From: Nakamurella flavida
Lineage (GTDB): Bacteria > Actinomycetota > Actinomycetes > Mycobacteriales > Nakamurellaceae
Length of the DNA stretch: 64,000 bases
Assembly (NCBI RefSeq): GCF_030811475.1
Contig: NZ_JAUSQV010000001.1
Location: forward strand, 496,001 to 560,000
Reading direction: 5' to 3'
The translations under genes and the position numbers were made by a program. Below, piece after piece: positions 49,318-55,935 of this stretch (its first letter is position 1; every line of letters starts with the position of its first letter). The notes beneath the pieces are model-generated. The model saw only the letters and a list, made by a program, of their open reading frames with translations. It was not told where the DNA came from and searched no databases.

Positions 49318-50948
49318 GACAGGGTGAGGTGCTCGACCTCGTGCAGGGTGCTCCGCTCACCGGGGGAGCTGGCCTTGGCCAGCCGGAGCTCGGCGCGCCG
49401 GCCGGACAGGGCGAGCACGGCGATCTCGTCCCCGAAGAACGGCCCGGCGTCCCGGGTCCAGCTCAGCGGGGGGACCGGCACGGTGGCCAGCAGGCCGAGC
49501 ACGACGCGGGTGCAGCGTTCGGCGGCCCGGCTCCAGGCCCCGCGGAACAGCATCTTCATCACCGGCGGGACGTGGTTGTGCAGCGGCGAGCAGGTCAGCT
49601 GGTAGACGGCGGAGTCGACCGGTTCGGGGTAGTGGGCGGTGGCCACGTAGGCGTGGTGGACATCGCCCGACAGCACGCAGACGGTCGCCGGGGCGACGCC
49701 ACCCGGGGCGTGCTCGCCCGCAGCCACCGATCGGATCAGCCCGGACAGCCGGGCGAACGACTCCCCGAAGGAGGCCCAGTGCTCGAGATCGGCGGCGCGG
49801 CGCAGCTTCTCGGAGACCGCGGCGACGACCCTGCCCCGGCGGCCCGCGCCCAGGACCTCGTTCCAGGCCTCCACGTCGTGCATGGCCCGGGGCAGCAGCC
49901 AGGGCAGCGACGTGCCGAGCAGCAGGTGGTCGTAGTCGCCGGCGACCTGCTCGATGATCCAGTCGAACTCCGGATCGCTGACCATGGTCCGGCGATCGTC
50001 GGCCAGGATGCGCCCGCACCGCGAGTCGACGACCAGCAGCCGGACCCGGCCCAGATCGCGACGGTAGGACCAGCGGTAGCCCTTGGCCCCGTCGGCCTCT
50101 CGGTCGGCCGCGGCGGCGAAGACCCGCAGCAGCGGCTCGACGTCCCCGTCGTGGGTGAGAACCCGCTGGTAGAGATCGTCCGCGGCCAGCTCGGCCGGGG
50201 AGAGGTTGCCCAGGTGCTGGTACACCCAATAGCTCGACAGGGCCCCAATGACGCGTTCCTGCCACCAGGAGGTCCCCTGCATGTCGCGGCGCCAGGCGTG
50301 CGAGGTGTTCCAGTCGTCGTGCACGTCGTGGTCGTCGAAGATCATCGAGGTGGGCAGGACGGAGAACAGCCACCGCACGTCCGGATCGGTCCAGGACTCG
50401 TCGTAGAGCCAGGTGTACTCCTCGAAGTCCGCCACCTCCTCCTTCGCACCGACGGTCGGGTCGCGCCGGGCGGCGATCCGCTGCTTCGTCGCCGCCGAGG
50501 TGTCGTCCGCGTACACCTGGTCGCCCAGCATGAGAAGGGCGTCGGGCCAACGGTCCTGCGGGGTGTGGACGAGATCCCGGGCGTAGCAGTCCAGGGCGTC
50601 GTCGGCGAACTTCTGGCCGCGCACCGCGTCCTCGGTGGAGAACCGACAGGATCCGAAGACCACCCTGACGTCGTCGCCGCCCCCGAGGGTGCGGATCCGG
50701 CAGGCGGGCCGGGGATCGTCGGGCCGCGGCCAGACCAGGTCGTCGTCCAGTCTGACCTGGTACGGGTGGTCGGAGCCGGCCGCGAGCCCGGTGATCGTGA
50801 CCAGGGCGTAGTGGTGGCCGGCCATCGTCCAGGTGCGGGCGCGGTGACCCAGGATCTCGACCTCGCACGGCCCGTCGACCTCGACCCAGACGGTCGCGTC
50901 GTGGGTACCGACGTGCCGCAGCACCGGGCCGATCAGCAGACGGGTCAC
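49314..50948 (-). CDS. PhoD-like metallophosphatase, apparently cytosolic
   Basis: A 544-aa alkaline phosphatase D-family protein. An N-terminal Ig-like domain (about 1-90) precedes the metallophosphatase with FGSCRF, LMLGDQVYADD, FDDHDVHDDWN and LSGDVHHAYVA, which supply metal ligands. No Tat or Sec signal is visible, unlike secreted PhoD, so it may act inside on a phosphodiester. GTG 50948. Followed by an overlapping acetyltransferase gene. Confidence 0.85.
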   Translation of the reverse strand: MTRLLIGPVLRHVGTHDATVWVEVDGPCEVEILGHRARTWTMAGHHYALVTITGLAAGSDHPYQVRLDDDLVWPRPDDPRPACRIRTLGGGDDVRVVFGSCRFSTEDAVRGQKFADDALDCYARDLVHTPQDRWPDALLMLGDQVYADDTSAATKQRIAARRDPTVGAKEEVADFEEYTWLYDESWTDPDVRWLFSVLPTSMIFDDHDVHDDWNTSHAWRRDMQGTSWWQERVIGALSSYWVYQHLGNLSPAELAADDLYQRVLTHDGDVEPLLRVFAAAADREADGAKGYRWSYRRDLGRVRLLVVDSRCGRILADDRRTMVSDPEFDWIIEQVAGDYDHLLLGTSLPWLLPRAMHDVEAWNEVLGAGRRGRVVAAVSEKLRRAADLEHWASFGESFARLSGLIRSVAAGEHAPGGVAPATVCVLSGDVHHAYVATAHYPEPVDSAVYQLTCSPLHNHVPPVMKMLFRGAWSRAAERCTRVVLGLLATVPVPPLSWTRDAGPFFGDEIAVLALSGRRAELRLAKASSPGERSTLHEVEHLTLS

Positions 50949-51013
50949 CTGATCTTCTTACCAGGGGCGCCGCGTGACCCCGGTCGATCGGACCACCGAC
51001 GGTCGCCCGCCGG

Positions 51014-51805
51014 TCAGGCCCGGTCGGCGGTCTCCAGCCGGGAGCGCAACTGGGCGACCGTCCCGGAGCGGGGAAGGGCGCGGGCGGTCAGCTCGGCCTG
51101 GAGCCGGGTCTTGGTCCAGCCGCTGTAGTCCGCCGGCGGCGGGGATCCTGCGGCAGTGGATGGACCGGGAGCGGCGGGTGCGCTGGGCCCGATCGGGTCG
51201 ACGGTGGGCACCGTGTCGTCGGGTGTCGTCCGGCTGGGCGCGACCGCGGGCTCCGCGTCCGACGCAGCCACGGTGGTGTCTGCCGCCGTGCCGGCCGGGG
51301 GCGGTGTCGTCACGCGGTCGGTTTCCTGGTGGATGCCTGCCGAACCGGTGACGGAACCCGCTGCCGCCCGGGCCACGTCGACGGCGTCCTCGGCCCGTTC
51401 GCGCAGGGCGTCGGCCAGCCGTTCCGCCTGCTCCCGCGCCTGCTCGAGCTGCTGCTCGACGAGATGCGCGGCGGTCTCGACGTACGGCCGGATCGCTGCC
51501 ACCACGGACTCCAGGTAGGGACGGACGGCGTCCCCGGTGTGCTCGGCCCGCTCACGGGCCGCGGTCCGCACGCCGGCCTGCGCGTGGTCGACGGTGGTGG
51601 CGAGTTCCTGCTGCAGGTGGAGGATCTGCTCGGCGAGCGAGGCCGCCTGGTCGATCACCTGCTGCGGGTGCAGCGTGCCCGGACGGATGTCCTGCACCTT
51701 GTGGAGCAGGTCCTGGGTGGTCCGGGCCCAGGCCTGCACCCCGTTGACCACGGCCTCCTGCCCGGCGCGCAACACCTCGCCGTACTGCTCCTGCGGACTG
51801 GGCAC
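51014..51805 (-). CDS. Coiled-coil (phasin-like) protein with C-terminal SAP domain
   Basis: A 263-aa protein. Residues 1-150 are long amphipathic helices rich in Gln/Glu/Ala, resembling phasin or apolipoprotein-like proteins. A Pro/Ala/Thr linker follows (about 160-225). The end (YSGWTKTRLQAELTARALPR) is a SAP motif, usually DNA-binding. No signal peptide. It could tether a granule or membrane surface to DNA, but this is inference. GTG 51805. Confidence 0.7.
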   Translation of the reverse strand: MPSPQEQYGEVLRAGQEAVVNGVQAWARTTQDLLHKVQDIRPGTLHPQQVIDQAASLAEQILHLQQELATTVDHAQAGVRTAARERAEHTGDAVRPYLESVVAAIRPYVETAAHLVEQQLEQAREQAERLADALRERAEDAVDVARAAAGSVTGSAGIHQETDRVTTPPPAGTAADTTVAASDAEPAVAPSRTTPDDTVPTVDPIGPSAPAAPGPSTAAGSPPPADYSGWTKTRLQAELTARALPRSGTVAQLRSRLETADRA

Positions 51806-51921
51806 GTCGTTCCCCTGATGTCGGCGGTGATCCGGGGCGGACCCCGGTCCCCGACCAGGCTAGCGGCCGGGCGCACCGATCCCCCTGGCCGTGGTGCCGG
51901 CAGCACGGATCGCCGGAGCGC

Positions 51922-52659
51922 TCAGAGGCCGACGGCGCCCACGAGTTGACCGACCCCGTAGGTCACGGCCATGGCCAGTGCCCCGCCGACCACCAGGCGC
52001 AGGACGGCCGGGCGCTGCCGGGCGCCGCCCAGGCGGGCACTGATCGCGCCGGTCAGGGCCAGGGCCAGCAGGACCACCACGAAGGTCACCGGAACGCGCG
52101 CTCCGACGGGCGGGAGCAGGATGGCCAGCAGGGGGAGCAGCGATCCGGTGGTGAACGCGACGGCCGAGGAGACGGCCGCCTGCCCGGGGCTGGTCAGATC
52201 GTCGGGGTCGATGCCCAGCTCGGCGTCCACGTGCGCGGCGAACGCGTCGTGGGCGGTGAGTTCCTCGGCCAGGGTCCGCGCGGTCTGCGGGCTCGCCCCC
52301 TTGGCCACGTAGATCGCGGCGAGTTCCTCGAGCTCGGCCTCCGGGAACTCGGCCAGTTCGGCCCGCTCCTTGTCCAGCAGGGCCTTCTCGCTGTCGCGTT
52401 GACTGCTCACCGAGACGTACTCACCGAGCGCCATCGACACCGCCCCGGCCACCAGACCCGCGATCCCGGCGGTGAGGATGGGGCCGGTGGCCGTGGTCGC
52501 ACCGGCCACGCCGACCACCAGACCGGCCGTGGAGACGATCCCGTCGTTGGCGCCGAGCACCCCCGCGCGCAACCAGTTCAGCCGGGCCCCCAGGGCGCCG
52601 CTGTGCGGTTCTGCGGGGTGCTGGGTGGGGGTCGGGACATCCGATCCGTCGTCGCTCAC
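51922..52659 (-). CDS. VIT1/CCC1-family membrane transporter
   Basis: A 245-aa transporter of the vacuolar iron/manganese transporter family. WLRAGVLGANDGIVSTAGLV and SMALGEYVSVSSQRD are hallmarks; the cytosolic Glu-rich metal-binding insert (about 90-150) and C-terminal TM helices follow. It likely exports or stores Fe(II) or Mn(II). GTG 52659 with GGGAG upstream. Confidence 0.88.
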   Translation of the reverse strand: MSDDGSDVPTPTQHPAEPHSGALGARLNWLRAGVLGANDGIVSTAGLVVGVAGATTATGPILTAGIAGLVAGAVSMALGEYVSVSSQRDSEKALLDKERAELAEFPEAELEELAAIYVAKGASPQTARTLAEELTAHDAFAAHVDAELGIDPDDLTSPGQAAVSSAVAFTTGSLLPLLAILLPPVGARVPVTFVVVLLALALTGAISARLGGARQRPAVLRLVVGGALAMAVTYGVGQLVGAVGL

Positions 52660-52770
52660 GATGCTCCCGGGTTCGTCCTGCTTCCACTGCTCACGCCGGT
52701 CGAACGCTAGCGGGCGACGACATCTCCGGCCAGCAAGGCAAACCTGGGCTCACCCGGCACCTGGCACCCA

Positions 52771-53940
52771 TCACGTCCAGTAGAGGAACCGGGCCGCCGG
52801 GAGGCGTTCGGCCAGGGCCGACGGGAACCAGGCCTTCATCTCGTTCATGATCGGGGTCGGGTAGACGTACTTGACGGCGCCGAACTTGCCCCGCTTCTGC
52901 CGCCGCAGGTCCTCGTCCATCTCCAGCCGGGTGCGCGGATACCAGTCGAGCAGGATCTCCTTGCTGCGGGCGGTGAACCTGTGGGTGATCAGCTCCGCGG
53001 TGAGATCGAGCCCGGGAACCCCGCCGAGGATGCGCTGCGCCGCGTCGAACAGCTCGCCGTACTGCTCCTGCCAACCCTCCACCGGCATGATCGGCGCCAC
53101 GGTCAGGCCGACCGGATAGCCGGCCCGAGCGAGACGACCCAACGCGGCCAGCCGGGCCGGAACCGGCGAGGTACCGCCGTCGAACCGACCGGCGACATCA
53201 GCGGCGTTGACCGACATGCGGATGCGGGTGCGTCCCCCGTGGTCGAGGGTCAGCAGCGGTTCGACGGCGGCGAACTTGGTGGTGGCCCGTAGTTGCACGG
53301 GGCCGGCCCAGTCGTGCCGGCCGAAGTGCGCGATGGTCGCCGACAGGGACCCGGTGACGTCCTCGATCCCGAGCGGGTCGGTGTAGCAGGAGGCCTCGAA
53401 CGTCGTGCCCTCGTGCCGACGGTCGGTGCTGCGCGAGGTGACCGCCCCCTGGCCGACGGCCGGATCCAGCCCGGCGAGGATCTCCGGCAGGTTCGCGTAG
53501 GCGCGGATCACCGGTGGACCGGTCAACGATCCGGCCAGATAGCAGTACTGGCAGTGCGCCGGACATCCGACGGCCAGGTCGAACCGCCAGTCCGCGCTGG
53601 GCGGGATGGGCTGCAGGGCCCGCTTGGACGGCGGCGCGACGACGACGGCCAGGGTGGACTTGGCCAGGGCGTAGGCGGCGCGGGGGTTGTCCCCGCCGAG
53701 CGACGGCAGCCGGTCGGAGGTGAGCAGATCGATGTTCGCCACCCCGGCGGCCGCGCACCGGCGCAGGATCTCCTGCCCGTGCGGCAGCTCGGCGGCCGAG
53801 CGGGTGATCATCACCCGACGCGGTCGCCACCGTCGACCGGAACCCGGGGTGTCGTCGCCGTCCGTGTCGACGCCGGTGTCCGTCGGGTCCAGCGGGTCGG
53901 CGAGCGCCGGTGCCGGGAGGGCCGCGCTGGAGGAGGTCAC
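52771..53940 (-). CDS. Spore photoproduct lyase-family radical SAM protein
   Basis: A 389-aa protein. RPRRVMITRSAAELPHGQEI opens the domain, and the cluster motif CPAHCQYCYLAG has the CxxxCxxC cysteines of SPL. TFEASCYTDPLGIE and a C-terminal YVYPTPIMNEMKAWF region fit the actinobacterial SPL-like family. In Bacillus the enzyme reverses the UV spore photoproduct; the role in this lineage is unknown. GTG 53940 is preferred over the open frame to 54015. No ribosome site is obvious. Confidence 0.82.
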   Translation of the reverse strand: MTSSSAALPAPALADPLDPTDTGVDTDGDDTPGSGRRWRPRRVMITRSAAELPHGQEILRRCAAAGVANIDLLTSDRLPSLGGDNPRAAYALAKSTLAVVVAPPSKRALQPIPPSADWRFDLAVGCPAHCQYCYLAGSLTGPPVIRAYANLPEILAGLDPAVGQGAVTSRSTDRRHEGTTFEASCYTDPLGIEDVTGSLSATIAHFGRHDWAGPVQLRATTKFAAVEPLLTLDHGGRTRIRMSVNAADVAGRFDGGTSPVPARLAALGRLARAGYPVGLTVAPIMPVEGWQEQYGELFDAAQRILGGVPGLDLTAELITHRFTARSKEILLDWYPRTRLEMDEDLRRQKRGKFGAVKYVYPTPIMNEMKAWFPSALAERLPAARFLYWT

Positions 53941-54020
53941 ACCACAGTCAACGCGAGGCGGCCGCCGGTGCTGCCCGCGCCCGGTGTGACGTGCGACGAC
54001 AGCCGTGGTATCCACACGTC

Positions 54021-54614
54021 ATGGGTCAGCCGAACGACGATCTCGCCGCCGTGGACGAAGGTGCGTCGGCAGGCGAGCGCGCGGTGGTCGACGAACGCAT
54101 CCTGGGTCGGCAGGTGCTGCGAACCCGCGGGTCCTGGTGGCGCTTCGCCGGGGCCTCGGCGATCGTCGTCTGCCTCATCGGTTACATGGTCGCCGAACGG
54201 GGATGGGTGGGTCTGATCTGGATCGTCTTCCTCGTGCCGGGCGCGGTGCAGCGGATGATTCGGCCGCCCACCCTGGTCACCCGGACCGGTATCCGACGTC
54301 GGTGGCGTCGACCGGACGACCTGTACTGGTCGGCAGTGCAGGGGGTGGCCGCGCCTCAGCGCGGTGTGCCGATGGTCCGGCTGATGCTGAACTCGGGCCG
54401 CCCGGTCGATCTTGAGGACATCGCCGCTGAGCATTCCGCCGCGGTGGCCGCCCTGGGCGGCAAGGAGGTACTGGCCCCGCCGCGGCGAACTCCGCCGGCG
54501 GCCCGGGGTGGGGAGGTCGGCGACGAGCAGCGTGAGCTGGACGTGGAACGACGGGCGGCCCGGTTGGCGGCGGAGCGGGCCGAGATGCGGGCCCGCGAGC
54601 CGCGGGACCGGTGA
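54021..54614 (+). CDS. Membrane protein with PH-like domain, unknown function
   Basis: A 197-aa protein with two adjacent TM helices (about 45-62 and 66-80), then a region (TRTGIRRRWRRPDDLYWSAV to PVDLEDIAAE) that resembles bacterial PH-domain proteins, and a charged helical tail. No family is claimed with certainty. ATG 54021 has TATCCA six bases upstream, a near-match to the leaderless pattern. Confidence 0.65.
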   Translation: MGQPNDDLAAVDEGASAGERAVVDERILGRQVLRTRGSWWRFAGASAIVVCLIGYMVAERGWVGLIWIVFLVPGAVQRMIRPPTLVTRTGIRRRWRRPDDLYWSAVQGVAAPQRGVPMVRLMLNSGRPVDLEDIAAEHSAAVAALGGKEVLAPPRRTPPAARGGEVGDEQRELDVERRAARLAAERAEMRAREPRDR

Positions 54615-54623
54615 GGGCGGGCG

Positions 54624-54863
54624 TCAGCCGGCGCGGTTGGCGTCGATCGCGTCGTTGATGCGCTCGAGCAGGCGTCGCAGGGACTCGGAATCCTGCTCGT
54701 CGCCGGCCCTGGTGACGGCGGCGTTGACCTCGGCCTGGATGCGGGTGAGCACCTCGTACTCGCGGTCCCGGCGGTCCGGATCCCCGCCGCTGCCGCTCTC
54801 GACGGCGGTCAGGATGGTCTCGATCTCGGTGACGTCCGGTCCGGGCGCGGTGTTCTCGGGCAT
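54624..54863 (-). CDS. Small helical hypothetical protein (79 aa)
   Basis: A 79-aa acidic protein, predicted mostly helical (REYEVLTRIQAEVNAAVTRA, LRRLLERINDAIDANRAG). No known family. The leaderless -10 box TAGCAT six bases before ATG 54863 and good codon bias support it as real. Confidence 0.6.
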   Translation of the reverse strand: MPENTAPGPDVTEIETILTAVESGSGGDPDRRDREYEVLTRIQAEVNAAVTRAGDEQDSESLRRLLERINDAIDANRAG

Positions 54864-54869
54864 GCCCGG

Positions 54870-54875
54870 ATGCTA
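54870..54875 (-). promoter_or_regulatory. Leaderless -10 box TAGCAT of the 79-aa gene
   Basis: TAGCAT is followed by CCGGGC and ATG 54863 on the minus strand. It lies in the 9-base gap after, and slightly inside, the pentapeptide gene. Confidence 0.5.
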
Positions 54876-55712
54876 CGCGCGGGGCCCTCGACGCCGGGTC
54901 GCCCAGTGCGCCGGTTGGGTCAGCCGCGGGGGGAGCGCGGTGCTGTCGTCCCCGCGGGCGGACTCCAGCTGGGCCTGCTGGACGAACAGCGCGGTGCGGA
55001 GATCGGCCCCGCGGAGGTCCGCTCCGCGGAGATCGGCGCCGGTGAGATCGGCCAGCGCCAGGTCGACGCGACGCAGGTCCGCCCCGATCATCAACGCCCC
55101 GCGCAGGCTGGCTCCGCGCAGGTCCGCCGGCCGGAGATCGGCCCCGAACAGGTCGGCGCCGCGGTGGTCGGCCCGGGGGCCGGGGGAGGCGGAGCGGGCC
55201 TGGTCGGACGCCGCGCGGAGCAGCACGTTGGTCGAGGCGTGGAGGGCGTCGACGTCGAGCCGGCGCAGGACCTCGGGGGGAGCCGCCCGGTGGGCGGAGA
55301 GGGCGTCGACGCTGTCCTGCAGTCGACGGCGCAGCGCACCCGTGGTGACGTCCCGGGCGGCCACGACGAACCACAGCAGCTCGTGCAGGTCGCGGGCGAC
55401 CGGGAAGGTGGCGAACATGTCGCGGGCGAGGGCGGGGGACCCCTGCCAGCTGCGGCCGCCGAAGCCGACCTGGGTCAGTTGCTGGCCCGCGCCGAAGCAG
55501 TCGTAGACGGTGCATCCGGCGAAGCCGCGGTCCCGCAGGCGGGTGTGGATGCCGCACCGGGTGTCGGGCTGCAGATTCGGGCACGGCGTCCCGGCGGGCT
55601 TGTCGATCGCGAAGTCGGCGGATCGGGCGAACGCCGGGACGACGCAGCACAGACCGGCGCACCGGCTGCAGTCGGCGGCCAGGTCGGTGAGCTCCAGACG
55701 GGAACCGTCCAC
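54873..55712 (-). CDS. Cys-rich domain plus pentapeptide-repeat protein
   Basis: A 279-aa protein with two parts. Residues 1-75 hold a CxxCxxxCC cluster (CSRCAGLCC) plus CPNL, CGIH and GCTVYDCFG, resembling YkgJ-type metal-chelating domains. Residues about 185-245 are pentapeptide repeats of A(D/N)LxG form (GADLFGADLRPADLRGASLR), a right-handed beta-helix that often mimics DNA. Function unknown. GTG 55712. Confidence 0.78.
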   Translation of the reverse strand: MDGSRLELTDLAADCSRCAGLCCVVPAFARSADFAIDKPAGTPCPNLQPDTRCGIHTRLRDRGFAGCTVYDCFGAGQQLTQVGFGGRSWQGSPALARDMFATFPVARDLHELLWFVVAARDVTTGALRRRLQDSVDALSAHRAAPPEVLRRLDVDALHASTNVLLRAASDQARSASPGPRADHRGADLFGADLRPADLRGASLRGALMIGADLRRVDLALADLTGADLRGADLRGADLRTALFVQQAQLESARGDDSTALPPRLTQPAHWATRRRGPRA

Positions 55713-55757
55713 GTCACGTCACCGCCCCGTCAGCTCTCGTCGTCCGGACGAACGAAA

Positions 55758-55787
55758 AGGCCCGCCCGGGGACTCCCGGACGGGCCT
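55758..55787 (-). terminator. Strong intrinsic terminator of the tRNA-like RNA gene
   Basis: On the minus strand a 13-bp stem (one GU pair) with loop AGTC is followed by TTTTCGTT. It begins seven bases after the encoded CCA of the tRNA-like element and is the clearest U-tract terminator in the window. Confidence 0.85.
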
Positions 55788-55794
55788 CTCGCAC

Positions 55795-55848
55795 TGGTGG
55801 AGGACCCAGGAATTGAACCTGGCGAGGCGCCCCAAGTGCGCATCCCCC
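55795..55848 (-). ncRNA. Short tRNA-like RNA with alanine acceptor identity, beside an MprF-type gene
   Basis: The 54-base minus-strand element folds as a tRNA missing its D arm. The acceptor 5' strand GGGGGAT (55848-55842) pairs with GTCCTCC (55805-55799), with G-U at pair 3 and pair 7; discriminator A and CCA follow (55798-55795). The T arm is perfect: CCAGG, loop TTCAATT, CCTGG (55822-55806). Between them is one hairpin, GCGC-ACTTGGG-GCGC, and a 4-base linker. G3:U70 with A73 is the alanine identity recognised by AlaRS even in minihelices. A candidate promoter and a strong terminator flank it. It is too short for a ribosomal tRNA. I infer an alanylated RNA serving the adjacent aminoacyl-tRNA-dependent lipid transferase; an inert tRNA remnant is the alternative. 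Confidence 0.72.
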
Positions 55849-55862
55849 TTGTACTGAACGTG

Positions 55863-55891
55863 ACTGTACAACACCGTTCCGGCCGGTGCAA
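55863..55891 (-). promoter_or_regulatory. Candidate promoter of the tRNA-like RNA
   Basis: On the minus strand TTGCAC (55891-55886), a 17-base spacer and TACAGT (55868-55863) predict a start near A55855, seven bases before the acceptor stem. An inverted repeat TTGTAC/GTACAA (55849-55871) spans the -10 box and start and may be an operator. Confidence 0.55.
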
Positions 55892-55919
55892 ACCCCGCGG
55901 AGATGATCACCGCGGGGTT
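55891..55919 (-). terminator. Terminator of the MprF-type gene
   Basis: AACCCCGCGG and CCGCGGGGTT form a perfect 10-bp stem with a 9-base loop, 17 bases past the stop at 55936. It separates the protein gene from the tRNA-like gene, so the RNA needs its own promoter. Confidence 0.75.
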
Positions 55920-55935
55920 CACCCGGAGGTGTCGA

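Noticed and set aside
55795-55848. Interpretation as a normal tRNA or as an attachment-site remnant
   Set aside because: It lacks a D arm and is 54 bases long, so it is not an ordinary tRNA. A remnant is not excluded, but no integrase is nearby and a dedicated promoter and terminator argue against it.
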